Origin: Stutzerimonas kunmingensis
GTDB lineage: Bacteria > Pseudomonadota > Gammaproteobacteria > Pseudomonadales > Pseudomonadaceae
Length of the DNA: 64,000 nt
Assembly: GCF_021432085.1 (NCBI RefSeq)
Contig: NZ_CP090366.1
Coordinates: forward strand, 4,402,001 to 4,466,000
Direction of reading: 5' to 3'
Shown piece by piece: positions 1 to 7,011 of the stretch. Made by a program: the position numbers and the translations under genes. The notes below the pieces were generated by a model. That model searched no databases. It saw only the letters and a program-made list of their open reading frames with translations, and was not told the origin of the DNA. Position 1 is the first letter of the stretch, and every line of letters begins with the position of its first letter.

Positions 1-2
1 CC

Positions 3-380
3 CTGGACATCACCGACAACACGGCGGTGGCGCAGGACAAGGGCGTGCCGAATGGGCACGTGGACGGCGACGTTTCCGCCGGCGGCGAGATGGAATTCGA
101 CACCGCCAACTTCAACCTGCTGATCGAGGCCGCCAAGCGCGCCGGCAGCTTCCGCCAGCTCGATCCGTTCGACTCGGTGTTCTTCGCCAAGGCCGGCGAG
201 GAGGAGCTGCGCGTGGAGGCCTTCGGCTGCAAGTTGAAGGTATCCAGCCTGCTCAACATCGACCCCAAGGGCGGCGAGAAGAGCAAGCACAAGGTGCCCT
301 TCGACGTCACCAGCCCGGACTTCATCCGCATCAACGGCGTGCCGTACCTCGCCGCTGAAGAGATCGAGGGCCTGCGCTGA
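3..380 (+). CDS. Phage tail protein, DUF2597 family (5' end cut by window)
   Basis: The reading frame is open from the first bases of the window, so the gene starts to the left; the GTG at 27 is internal. At least 125 residues are present. The sequence has the DUF2597 look, with VPNGHVDGDVSAGGEMEFDT near the start and a C-terminal TSPDFIRINGVPYL segment. In related myophages this family sits just downstream of the tail sheath gene and is thought to be the tail tube or a tube-associated protein; that role is inferred from position and is not shown by the sequence. The stop codon overlaps the next start (TGATG). Confidence 0.75.
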   Translation: MDITDNTAVAQDKGVPNGHVDGDVSAGGEMEFDTANFNLLIEAAKRAGSFRQLDPFDSVFFAKAGEEELRVEAFGCKLKVSSLLNIDPKGGEKSKHKVPFDVTSPDFIRINGVPYLAAEEIEGLR

Positions 381-589
381 TGGCGGACTGGGTCGATCGC
401 GCGGTTGACCGCGAAGAACGGGAGCTGGAGCGCGCCCTGGCCGCCCAGCTGGCCCGCTCACCGAACGGCCCGAGCCTGCACCACTGCCAGGACTGCGACG
501 AGGAGATCCCCGCCAAGCGCCGCGCGTTGGGTGGGGTGACCCGTTGCACCCCGTGCCAAACCCTTTTCGAGAAGCGAGCCACCCGATGA
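380..589 (+). CDS. Phage DksA/TraR-type C4 zinc-finger protein
   Basis: This 69-residue protein has a charged helical N-terminus (ERELERALAAQLA) and a C-terminal four-cysteine zinc finger, CQDC at about residues 37-40 and CTPC at 57-60. That is the layout of the TraR/DksA zinc-finger family. Family members bind the secondary channel of RNA polymerase and alter promoter choice; phage copies such as this lack most of the coiled coil of DksA. It overlaps the preceding gene by one base and the following endolysin by four (ATGA), so translation is probably coupled. Function in the phage cycle is inferred. Confidence 0.85.
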   Translation: MADWVDRAVDREERELERALAAQLARSPNGPSLHHCQDCDEEIPAKRRALGGVTRCTPCQTLFEKRATR

Positions 590-975
590 GCAAGAGCCCC
601 TGGCCGAACTTCAGCTACGCCGAGCTGCGCTGCAAATGCGGCCGCTGCGGCAGCGACGGCACCGAGATGGACCCAGCCTTCATGGAGGCGGTGCAGCAGC
701 TGCGCGAGCTGTACGGCCAACCGCTGGTGGTGAGCAGCGCCTACCGCTGCCACCAGCACCCGGTGGAGGCGCGCAAGACCAAGCCCGGCGCGCACAGCAC
801 CGGCGCGGCGCTGGACATCGCCTGCAGCGGTGCGGCGGCGGTTTCCATCCTGCGCCTGGCCATGACGCTGCCCTTCACCGGCATCGGCATTCAGCAGAAA
901 GGCAGCGGGCGGTTCATTCATCTGGACATGGCGCCGGCCGAGCAGCTGCCCCGCCCGATGATCTGGAGCTACTGA
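586..975 (+). CDS. Endolysin, peptidase M15 (D-Ala-D-Ala carboxypeptidase-like)
   Basis: This 129-residue protein starts at ATG 586, inside the stop of the zinc-finger gene; an in-frame ATG at 544 would run through the previous gene and has no reason to be used. The M15A pattern is clear: VSSAYRC, then H-x6-D spacing in GAHSTGAALDIA, and the terminal HLD in FIHLDMAPAEQ, giving the zinc-binding His, Asp, His set. A short CxCGxCG stretch near the N-terminus is common in this subfamily. It should cleave peptide cross-links of peptidoglycan for host lysis. No signal peptide is seen, so export would need a holin, which was not identified with certainty. Confidence 0.85.
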   Translation: MSKSPWPNFSYAELRCKCGRCGSDGTEMDPAFMEAVQQLRELYGQPLVVSSAYRCHQHPVEARKTKPGAHSTGAALDIACSGAAAVSILRLAMTLPFTGIGIQQKGSGRFIHLDMAPAEQLPRPMIWSY

Positions 976-977
976 CC

Positions 978-1205
978 ATGAAGTACTCGTTCAAGACCCA
1001 GCTGTTGGCCTGCGCGCTTGCCCTGGTCACCACCCTCGGCATTGCCGCTTGTACCGGTAGCAACCCGGTGGCCACCGCCGCCGGCACGCTGGTGAGCCGC
1101 TACTGCGCGGCGCCGGAGATCGGCCGCAGCGTGCTGCGTGAGGCGATCGCCACCAGCACAGCGCCGAACCGGATCCGCGTGGAGTGCGCCGCCGATGCCT
1201 TTTGA
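978..1205 (+). CDS. Small phage lipoprotein, possible lysis accessory
   Basis: This 75-residue protein has a classic lipoprotein signal: positively charged MKYSFK, a hydrophobic core and a lipobox IAAC at residues 22-25. The start at ATG 978 lies three bases after the endolysin stop. The mature part is about 50 residues with two further cysteines (RYCAAPE and VECAADAF) and no family I recognise. Its place directly after the endolysin is where o-spanin-like lipoproteins are often found, but there is no overlapping i-spanin frame, so a spanin role is only a guess. It overlaps the next gene by 11 bases. Confidence 0.7.
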   Translation: MKYSFKTQLLACALALVTTLGIAACTGSNPVATAAGTLVSRYCAAPEIGRSVLREAIATSTAPNRIRVECAADAF

Positions 1206-1557
1206 AAGCGACCTGGAGCTGCGCCATGTGCCCGGCGACGCGCTGTGGAAGGTGGTCAAGCCGCTGCAGTACCGCACCGCCGACGGGCGCCGCGTGATCG
1301 TGCCGGTGGGCTACCGCACGGACCTGGCCAGCGTGCCCCGCCTGGCCTGGCGCATCGTGCCGCGCGACCACGTGCAGGCCCGCCGGCCGGCCGTGGTGCA
1401 CGACTTCATCTACACGAACCTGACCCACCGCTTCACCAAGCGCGAGGCGGACAGGATCTTCCACGCCGCCCTCCTCGAGGAAGGCATGAACAAGGCCCTG
1501 GCCTGGCTGATGCACACCGCGGTGCGCATTGGCGGGCGTGGCAACTGGAGCGCCTGA
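1195..1557 (+). CDS. Phage DUF1353 protein
   Basis: This 120-residue protein starts at ATG 1195 inside the 3' end of the lipoprotein gene. The fold-defining DUF1353 features are present: a beta-rich N-terminus with YRTDLASVPR at about residues 43-52, then VVHDFIYTN and RFTKREADRIFHAALLEEG. DUF1353 proteins are common near lysis and tail genes of tailed phages and their role is not established. The DLASVP and HDFIY blocks are the most conserved parts of the family. Confidence 0.8.
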   Translation: MPFESDLELRHVPGDALWKVVKPLQYRTADGRRVIVPVGYRTDLASVPRLAWRIVPRDHVQARRPAVVHDFIYTNLTHRFTKREADRIFHAALLEEGMNKALAWLMHTAVRIGGRGNWSA

Positions 1558-1558
1558 C

Positions 1559-1792
1559 ATGGGCCTGCTGGAGAACCTGATGAACCTGCTGCCGGAGCTG
1601 CTGCTGACCGCCGTGATCGGCTTCCAGGCACATCTGTTCCGGCAGGTGAGCGAGGCGCGACGCGAGCACCTGGAGCTGCGCGTGGAGATTGCCCAGAACT
1701 ACCCGAAAACCACCGATTTCGAGCGTGCCATGGACAAGCTGGAAAGCAACCTGCGCGCCCACATCGAAGCCCTTATGAGGAACAGAGCATGA
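1559..1792 (+). CDS. Small phage protein with hydrophobic N-terminus and coiled coil
   Basis: This 77-residue protein starts at ATG 1559, one base after the previous stop. Residues 1-25 are hydrophobic (LLENLMNLLPELLLTAVIGF) and could be one membrane or amphipathic helix. The remainder is charged and helical, with a likely coiled coil from about 30 to 72. I do not recognise a family. Position between DUF1353 and the tail chaperones would fit either a small holin-type or a tail-related protein, and neither can be shown from the sequence. It overlaps the next gene by four bases. Confidence 0.65.
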   Translation: MGLLENLMNLLPELLLTAVIGFQAHLFRQVSEARREHLELRVEIAQNYPKTTDFERAMDKLESNLRAHIEALMRNRA

Positions 1793-2076
1793 CCGCACAA
1801 CGCCAGATCGTGATCACCATCGGCGCCGCCGACTTCACGTTCAACCTGTCCGCCCAGGACGTGACGAAGTACTTCAACGCGCTGACCCCAAGCAACAAGG
1901 TCGCCCCGGGCCACAACCTGCTGACCACCACCGTGCAGGCCGACCAGAAGGAGGCCCTGCGCCCGCTGCTGGGCAACCCGGTGCTGACCATGCAGGTGGC
2001 CGGCGCGCTGCTCGAGGAGTACAGCCCGGACGTTGAGGTGGCGGTAAAAAAGCCCTCCACCGAGCTGAACGACTGA
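1789..2076 (+). CDS. Phage tail assembly chaperone (gpG-type, 0-frame product)
   Basis: This 95-residue protein resembles the DUF2765-type tail assembly chaperones: a beta-hairpin N-terminus (QIVITIGAADFTFNLSAQDVTKYFNAL) and an acidic helical C-terminus (LLEEYSPDVEVAVKK). It precedes the tape measure gene, the usual place of chaperones that coat the tape measure protein before tail tube polymerisation. Near its 3' end is the heptamer A AAA AAG at 2046-2052, the canonical -1 slippery site, and the -1 frame stays open for 63 codons beyond it. A longer fusion product is therefore expected, as with lambda G and GT. Confidence 0.8.
   Translation: MTAQRQIVITIGAADFTFNLSAQDVTKYFNALTPSNKVAPGHNLLTTTVQADQKEALRPLLGNPVLTMQVAGALLEEYSPDVEVAVKKPSTELND
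2046..2052 (+). promoter_or_regulatory. Programmed -1 ribosomal frameshift site (A AAA AAG)
   Basis: In the 0 frame the bases read gta aaa aag ccc, so the heptamer has the X XXY YYZ phase needed for tandem slippage of the two lysine tRNAs. After slippage the next codon is GCC at 2052. A GC-rich hairpin lies farther downstream at 2246-2264, too distant to be a stimulator by itself; I did not find a clear stem within 10 bases of the site. Confidence 0.75.
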
Positions 2077-2240
2077 CCGAAGACGGCCTGGGCCAGCTGA
2101 TGGCCCTGGCTGAACGCTGGCTACCTGGCGCGGCGCCCACCCCCGAGAACATGGGCACCGCCAAGTGGCTGGAGGACGAGTACTGGAGACGCATGGAGAT
2201 CGCCGTGGCGAACGGCATTGCCCACGCGTTGAATGGATAG
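2052..2240 (+). CDS. Tail assembly chaperone, frameshift extension (gpGT-type)
   Basis: Reading the -1 frame from the slippery site gives 62 residues after the lysine pair, beginning ALHRAERLTEDGLGQLMALA and running through WLPGAAPTPENMGTAKWLE to a TAG at 2238-2240. The fusion with the upstream gene would be about 150 residues (1789-2240). The segment resembles small DUF6890-type proteins encoded between the chaperone and tape measure in related phages. It has no good start codon and ribosome-binding site of its own, which supports production by frameshift. In lambda the T part recruits the major tail protein; the same role is inferred here. Confidence 0.7.
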   Translation, partial: ALHRAERLTEDGLGQLMALAERWLPGAAPTPENMGTAKWLEDEYWRRMEIAVANGIAHALNG

Positions 2241-2264
2241 CAAAAGCCCGGCACTTGGCCGGGC
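2241..2264 (-). terminator. Rho-independent terminator of the antisense DUF4160/DUF2442 unit
   Basis: A perfect 7-bp stem, GCCCGGC at 2246-2252 and GCCGGGC at 2258-2264, with a 5-base loop. On the - strand it is followed by TTTT, so it would end transcripts of the antisense pair about 33 bases after its last stop. Read from the + strand there is no U-tract, so tail transcription could pass through. Confidence 0.7.
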
Positions 2265-2296
2265 CCTGGTGGACGTCAATGAGTTCTGCGGCCTGC

Positions 2297-2758
2297 TTAA
2301 GCGCGCTTCTTCCGCTCAGTCTGCATGGCCTCCCAGCCTTTGCAGGCGAGGGCCAGCGTGCGCGGTACGGGCTCGCGCCCGTTGCTGTAGCGGCTGATGG
2401 TGCGCTTTGCCACGCCGAGCGCTACCGCGGCTTGCTCCAGACTGAGGCCGCTGCGGCCACGCCAGCCGATGAAGGTGCGGGTGTTCTCGTCCGGCGCAGC
2501 CTGGGCCAGGGCGTCGAGGTACAGCGTGTCGGCGCCGATCTGGATATCCAGCGCGGGCCACTCAACCGTCCAGCCATCATCACCCAGCGCAGCGCAGGCG
2601 AACGCCTTGCGGTCTCGCAGGGGCTTGAGACCAGGATAGGTGGCCAAGTCCTGGCTCATATCCAGCAGCAAGCTGCGCCCGTCGACGAAAGTCAGGGCCA
2701 GCTTGTTGCCGGGGCGGGCCTGCACAGCCCGCAGGCGGGGGCGCTTCATGGATGCCAT
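2297..2758 (-). CDS. DUF2442 domain fused to a helix-turn-helix, likely antitoxin/repressor
   Basis: This 153-residue protein starts at ATG 2758 (MASMKRPR), within the 3' end of the DUF4160 gene. Residues about 8-85 form a DUF2442 domain: RAVQARPGNKLALTFVDGRS, LLLDMSQDL, and a WPALDIQIGADTLYLDAL end. Residues about 100-145 form an XRE-like HTH: LSLEQAAVALGVAKRTISRY followed by RTLALACKGWEAM. DUF4160-DUF2442 pairs are widespread and are predicted toxin-antitoxin or regulatory modules. The HTH makes this partner the probable autorepressor acting on the palindrome at 2987-3005. The ORF can be extended to 2803, but the shorter start is better placed. Confidence 0.8.
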   Translation of the reverse strand: MASMKRPRLRAVQARPGNKLALTFVDGRSLLLDMSQDLATYPGLKPLRDRKAFACAALGDDGWTVEWPALDIQIGADTLYLDALAQAAPDENTRTFIGWRGRSGLSLEQAAVALGVAKRTISRYSNGREPVPRTLALACKGWEAMQTERKKRA

Positions 2759-2976
2759 AGGTTCCACTCCTTCAGCAGAGCAATTCGGTTCTCTCGCACC
2801 CACGCCAACGCTTCTTCAAGCACGACCTTGGGCGCTTTACCGACCATAACTTCGCCTGTTTCCAGGCTGATCTGTACGTCCACCCCGGCGCCGGTCAAGT
2901 GCACATGCGGCGGTAGGTGGTCCTTCTCCCGCAGCTCGATGCGGTACTTATCGCGGAATCGGTGTTTGGTAGACAT
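2746..2976 (-). CDS. DUF4160 protein, putative toxin or effector partner
   Basis: This 76-residue protein starts at ATG 2976 (MSTKHRFRDK). The DUF4160 hallmark is present: a basic N-terminus, then REKDHLPPHVHLTG, then VDVQISLETGEV, and a C-terminal helix EEALAWVRENRIALLKEW. The conserved HxPPHVH block is typical of the family. It overlaps the DUF2442-HTH gene by 13 bases, so the two are co-translated. The promoter -10 box ends six bases before the ATG, implying a leaderless or nearly leaderless mRNA. Toxicity is not established for the family and is inferred from pairing. Confidence 0.8.
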   Translation of the reverse strand: MSTKHRFRDKYRIELREKDHLPPHVHLTGAGVDVQISLETGEVMVGKAPKVVLEEALAWVRENRIALLKEWNLWHP

Positions 2977-2982
2977 GGCCGG

Positions 2983-3011
2983 ACTATATCGCCAATTTGG
3001 CGATACCTCAA
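2983..3011 (-). promoter_or_regulatory. Promoter with embedded 19-bp palindromic operator
   Basis: On the - strand TTGAGG (3006-3011) and TATAGT (2983-2988) are separated by exactly 17 bases, a good sigma-70 promoter. The spacer is almost filled by a perfect palindrome at 2987-3005, arms TATCGCCAA and TTGGCGATA around one central base. A dimeric HTH protein bound here would block RNA polymerase, giving autoregulation by the DUF2442-HTH product. The site is also only 18 bases upstream of the tape measure start on the other strand. Confidence 0.8.
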
Positions 3012-3023
3012 GCGAGGTGCCCC

Positions 3024-4883
3024 ATGGCAACTAACAGCGCCGCGCTCAATTTCATCCTGAAGCTGACCGACCAAGTCAGCGCCCCGCTGGGCAAGGTGAA
3101 GATGGGCTTCAACGAGCTGGCCGAGAAAGGTCAGGACAACATCCGGCAGATGGGCTTCGGCCTGGCCGGCATGGTGGGCGCTGGGCTGGCCATCAACGAA
3201 TCGCTGCAGCCGGCGCTGGAGATGAACCGTGCCCTGGGCGAGGTGAAGTCCCTCGGCGTGGCCGAGGACGCGCTGCAGCGGCTGAACGACAAGGCGCTGG
3301 AGTTCTCCGTGGCCTACGGCGCGAACGCCCGTGACTTCGTGGCCTCGGCCTATGACATCCAGTCGGCGATCGCCGGGCTCACCGGCGAGCAGCTGTCCTC
3401 TTTCACCAACGCGAGCAACCTGCTGGCCAAGGCCACCAAGGCCGACGCCGGCACGATCACCAGCTACGTCGGCACCATGTACGGCATCTTCAAGAACCAG
3501 GCCGACGCCATGGGCAAGGCCGAGTGGGTGGAGAACCTGACCGGCCAGACGGCGCTGGCTGTGCAGATGTTCAAGACCACCGGCAAGGACATGAGCGACG
3601 CGTTCACGTCGATCGGCGCCAGTGCGACGTCCGCCGGCATCGGCCTGTCCGAGCAGGTGGCCATCCTCGGCACGCTGCAGGCGACCATGGGTGGCGCCGA
3701 AGCCGGCACCAAGTACAAGGCCTTCCTGTCTGGCGTTGGCGGAGCCCAGGAAAAGCTGGGCCTGTCGTTCACCGACAGCCAGGGCCGGATGCTGCCGATG
3801 CTGCAGATCCTGGAGAAGCTCAAGGGCAAGTTCGGCGACACGCTGGACGTGGCCGAATCCGACGCGCTGAAAAAGGCGTTCGGCTCCGATGAGGCCGTGG
3901 GGCTGATCAAGCTGCTGATGACCGACACCACGGGGCTGGCCAACAGCATGGAGCAGCTTGGCAACGTGCACGGCCTCGAGCAGGCCGAGAAGATGGCCAA
4001 GGCCATGGTCGACCCCTGGCAGCAGTTCGGCGCCGCAGTGCAGGCGCTGCGCATTGCCTTCGGCCAGGCGCTGATTCCTATCCTGACCCCGCTGATGGAG
4101 CGGCTGACCGGCATTGCCGGGACCATGACGCGCTGGGCCGGGCTGTTCCCGAACATCACCCGCCTGATCGGCATCGCCACGCTGGTGGTGTTCGGCCTGG
4201 CTGCCGGTATCGGCGCGATCACCTTCGTGGTGGCCCTGGCGAAGACCGCCTGGCTTGGCCTGTCTGCGGTGTGGACCATCGCCACCGCCGCCGCCTGGCT
4301 GTTCAACGCAGCGCTATGGGCCAACCCGATGACCTGGGTGGTGGTGGGGCTGATCGCCCTGGGCGTGGCGATCGGCGCCGCGATCATCTACTGGGACGAG
4401 ATCACCGCGGCGATCATGAACACCGCCGCCTTCCAATGGGTATCGGCCCAGCTGACCGCCCTTTCCGATTGGTTCGCCTCGATGGGTGGCTGGAGTGGCA
4501 TGGCCAAGGCCGCGTGGGACGGCATCCTGGCGATCTTCTACGGGGCCATCAACGGCCTGATCGCCATGCTGAACAAGATCCCGGGCGTCGAGATCGATGC
4601 CCAGTTCAGCGCCATGCCGGAACTGCCTGGCGCGAACGCGGTGATGACCGCGACGGAGCAAGCCGAACGGGCGCAGAAAGCCCATGCCACGATCAACAAC
4701 GCCATCCCGAGCCTTTCCCCACAGCGCGCCACTGCGGTGCCGCCGGGCGGCCTGCTGACCAGCATCCAGAACACCAGCAACCAGGACAAGGGCACCCGGG
4801 TTGAGAAAGTCGAGATCCACACTGGCAAGGCAATGAGCCCGCTCGAGCTGGAAAACATGCTGGGTATGGCGGTGGGCGGATGA
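3024..4883 (+). CDS. Phage tail tape measure protein
   Basis: This 619-residue protein starts at ATG 3024, preceded by a GAGGTG ribosome-binding site. The N-terminal third is a TIGR01760-type tape measure core: ALNFILKLTDQVSAPLGKVK, then long helices with FVASAYDIQSAIAGLTGEQL and MGGAEAGTKYKAFLSGVGGA. Hydrophobic segments follow at about residues 385-460 (IGIATLVVFGLAAGIGAITF and related), the membrane-active part that may help DNA entry. At about 620 residues it predicts a tail of ordinary myovirus length. The last four bases overlap the DUF2590 gene. Confidence 0.92.
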   Translation: MATNSAALNFILKLTDQVSAPLGKVKMGFNELAEKGQDNIRQMGFGLAGMVGAGLAINESLQPALEMNRALGEVKSLGVAEDALQRLNDKALEFSVAYGANARDFVASAYDIQSAIAGLTGEQLSSFTNASNLLAKATKADAGTITSYVGTMYGIFKNQADAMGKAEWVENLTGQTALAVQMFKTTGKDMSDAFTSIGASATSAGIGLSEQVAILGTLQATMGGAEAGTKYKAFLSGVGGAQEKLGLSFTDSQGRMLPMLQILEKLKGKFGDTLDVAESDALKKAFGSDEAVGLIKLLMTDTTGLANSMEQLGNVHGLEQAEKMAKAMVDPWQQFGAAVQALRIAFGQALIPILTPLMERLTGIAGTMTRWAGLFPNITRLIGIATLVVFGLAAGIGAITFVVALAKTAWLGLSAVWTIATAAAWLFNAALWANPMTWVVVGLIALGVAIGAAIIYWDEITAAIMNTAAFQWVSAQLTALSDWFASMGGWSGMAKAAWDGILAIFYGAINGLIAMLNKIPGVEIDAQFSAMPELPGANAVMTATEQAERAQKAHATINNAIPSLSPQRATAVPPGGLLTSIQNTSNQDKGTRVEKVEIHTGKAMSPLELENMLGMAVGG

Positions 4884-5197
4884 GCGACTACATCGACCTG
4901 CTGATCGCCGACAACGACCTGGTGCTGGACCTGTCCCGCCAGCCGCTGCTGGTGGACGACCGAGCCAGCATCGCCCAGGACATCGCCCACATGATCCGCG
5001 ACAGCGGCCTGCTGGTGACGCTGGTGGCCGAGCGCGACCGGCTGCGCCAACGCGACTGCATCCAGCAGATGGAGCTGCTGGTGGAGGCCGACGAGCGCTT
5101 GGTACCCGGCACCGCACTGATCACCCAGGTGGAGCCAGGCCAGTACCTGGTCACCGCCAAGACCTTGAAATTCGGCAGCATCGAGGTGGCCCTGTGA
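4880..5197 (+). CDS. Phage DUF2590 protein (baseplate wedge-like)
   Basis: This 105-residue protein matches DUF2590: MSDYIDLLIADNDLVLDLSR at the start, DRASIAQDIAHMIRDSGLL in the middle, and GQYLVTAKTLKFGSIEVAL at the end. It sits where P2 gene W or Mu gp46 sits, directly before the gpJ/gp47 baseplate gene, and its size and fold type suggest the same gp25-like wedge function; that is inference from gene order. It overlaps both neighbours by four bases. Confidence 0.8.
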   Translation: MSDYIDLLIADNDLVLDLSRQPLLVDDRASIAQDIAHMIRDSGLLVTLVAERDRLRQRDCIQQMELLVEADERLVPGTALITQVEPGQYLVTAKTLKFGSIEVAL

Positions 5198-6366
5198 GCG
5201 ACGTGGACTTCAAACAAGCGCTGATGGATGCGGGCATCCCCACCACCGAGGCGGGCCTGCGCCAAGCCTGGGAAAGTGAGGTGACCGCCCAGGGCAGCAA
5301 GCTGAGCAACACCAGCGCGTACTCACCGTTCTGGCGTGTCGTCACCGCCCTGGTGACCAAGCCCGTGTTGTGGTTGCTGGAGTTCGTCAGCGGCACGGTG
5401 CTGCCGAACTTCTTCGTGAAGACCGCCACCGGCGCCTGGCTGGACATGCTGGCCTGGGCGGTGAACGTGGAGCGCAAGGGCGCGACCAAGGCGCGCGGCG
5501 TGCTGCTGTTCACCCGCCTGGAAGCCGGCGGAGCGCTGGAGATACCGGCCGGCACGGTGGTGCAGTCCGCCTCGATCAACGGCCACGTCTACCAGTTGGT
5601 CACCACCACCGCCGGCACCTTTACCGACGGGCTGATGCAGTTGGAAGTCCCGGTGGAGGCGGTGGACGTCGGCAGCGGCTACAACCTCGCGCCGGGCTAT
5701 TACGCCATCCTGCCGCAGCCGGTACCGGGCATCGCCGCGGTGGTGAACAACGAAGGATGGCTGGCTTCTCCGGGCGCCGATCCGGAGCCGGACAGCGAGC
5801 TACGCCTGCGCGTGCGCAACCAGTTCTCGGCGGTGAACCAGTGGCACACCGACGCGGTGTACCGCGCCATGATCGCGGCCTTCCCGGGCGTGCGGCCCGA
5901 TGGTGTGTACTTCGAACATGGCGCGCCACGCGGCCCGGGCAGCGCCAATGCCTTTGTGTTGTTCGAGGCGGACGTGCCGGGCGAAACATACCTGGAACAG
6001 ATCAACGCGCACATCCGCGACGGCGGCAACCATGGCCATGGCGACGACCTGCAGGTGATGGTGATGCCGGAAACCCTGCACGACATCAGCCTGACGATCT
6101 GGCCGCGCTCAACCTTGACCGCGACGCAACGCGAGACGCTGCGCGAGGAGGTGGCGCTGTTCGTGCGATCGGCGTTCCGCGAGAGCACGCCACGTGATTT
6201 CCAGCCGACTTTGACGTACCCGCAGTCGCGCTTTTCATTCAGCCGGCTAGGCGAGGAGCTGCATCAGCAATTCCCGGGCATCGAGTCGTTGGATTTTACG
6301 AATGCGGACATCGTGTCCGAGCTGAGCATCCCGCGCATCCAGAGCCTGGAGGTGGTGAATGCGTAA
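5194..6366 (+). CDS. Baseplate J / gp47 family protein
   Basis: This 390-residue protein shows the gpJ/gp47 baseplate signature: a helical N-terminus, then ATGAWLDMLAWAVNVERKGATK at about 75-95, a beta domain with IPAGTVVQSASINGHVYQL, and a conserved LASPGADPEPDSELRLRVRN stretch near 190-210. The C-terminus ends IPRIQSLEVVNA. It is a structural wedge component of the contractile baseplate. A 40-codon ORF begins inside its last codons. Confidence 0.9.
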   Translation: MSDVDFKQALMDAGIPTTEAGLRQAWESEVTAQGSKLSNTSAYSPFWRVVTALVTKPVLWLLEFVSGTVLPNFFVKTATGAWLDMLAWAVNVERKGATKARGVLLFTRLEAGGALEIPAGTVVQSASINGHVYQLVTTTAGTFTDGLMQLEVPVEAVDVGSGYNLAPGYYAILPQPVPGIAAVVNNEGWLASPGADPEPDSELRLRVRNQFSAVNQWHTDAVYRAMIAAFPGVRPDGVYFEHGAPRGPGSANAFVLFEADVPGETYLEQINAHIRDGGNHGHGDDLQVMVMPETLHDISLTIWPRSTLTATQRETLREEVALFVRSAFRESTPRDFQPTLTYPQSRFSFSRLGEELHQQFPGIESLDFTNADIVSELSIPRIQSLEVVNA

Positions 6367-6481
6367 GGGAGGAAAGACGGCGACCGGCGAAAACCAATGG
6401 GGAGGGGCGTCCGACCGGCCGGCCGTCACACGCACTGACCGGTGCACGGTAGCGAAGTTCCCGGAGGAGGTGCGCCGATGA
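6359..6481 (+). CDS. 40-residue phage ORF between gpJ and gpI
   Basis: The ORF begins at ATG 6359, overlaps the gpJ stop by eight bases, and ends with a TGA that overlaps the gpI start (ATGA). It encodes MRKGGKTATGENQWGGASDR and then a basic tail ending FPEEVRR. The tight overlaps on both sides suggest it is translated as a coupled gene. The gpJ gene cannot account for this 110-base stretch otherwise. No family is recognised; it could be a small baseplate accessory. Confidence 0.5.
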   Translation: MRKGGKTATGENQWGGASDRPAVTRTDRCTVAKFPEEVRR

Positions 6482-7002
6482 TCAAGCTCGAGCTGCCCTT
6501 CTGGCTCGCCGGTACCGAGCTGAACAAGCTCAAGGCCGCGGCCTCGTCCTGGTGGGCAAAGGTCGAGGGCTGGATGCGCTGGCCCCTGCTGCAGATGGAT
6601 GCGGATACCTGTCACCTGACCATCCTGGATCTGCTGGCCTGGCAGCGTGACATCACCCGATTCAAGGGCGAACCCGAGGCGCTGTACCGCCTGCGCGTGA
6701 AGTTCGCCTTCATCAACGCAGTGGACGCCGGCAGCGTCGCCGGCATGAAGCGGATCCTGCAGCGCCTGGGCGTCGGCTACGTCGAGATCGAGGAGCGCCA
6801 ACCCGACCGCGACTGGGACGTGGTGCTTCTGCAGCTCACCGACGGCCAGCTGGCACAGAACCCAGAGCTGCTGCGCGTGCTGATCCAGCAGTACGGCCGC
6901 ACCTGCCGCCGCTACGACTTTTCCACCATCACACCGGTGCCGCTTTCCGTGGCACTGGTCGATTTCAACGACGACCAGCAGACGCTGGTTGCCAAGCTGT
7001 AG
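6478..7002 (+). CDS. Phage tail protein I (gpI family)
   Basis: This 174-residue protein starts at ATG 6478, preceded by a strong GGAGGAGG; an upstream in-frame start at 6442 would add 12 residues without a ribosome-binding site. The gpI features are visible: CHLTILDLLAWQRDITRFKG at about 45-64, YRLRVKFAFINAVDAGSV, and a C-terminal beta segment TPVPLSVALVDFNDDQQTL. gpI links the baseplate wedge to tail fibres in P2-like phages. The next gene, the tail fibre, starts nine bases downstream. Confidence 0.85.
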   Translation: MIKLELPFWLAGTELNKLKAAASSWWAKVEGWMRWPLLQMDADTCHLTILDLLAWQRDITRFKGEPEALYRLRVKFAFINAVDAGSVAGMKRILQRLGVGYVEIEERQPDRDWDVVLLQLTDGQLAQNPELLRVLIQQYGRTCRRYDFSTITPVPLSVALVDFNDDQQTLVAKL

Positions 7003-7011
7003 GAGAGCCAC

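Noticed and set aside
2895..3971. A 358-codon - strand frame opposite the tape measure start
   Set aside because: It would overlap both the DUF4160 gene and the tape measure; composition is typical of a shadow.
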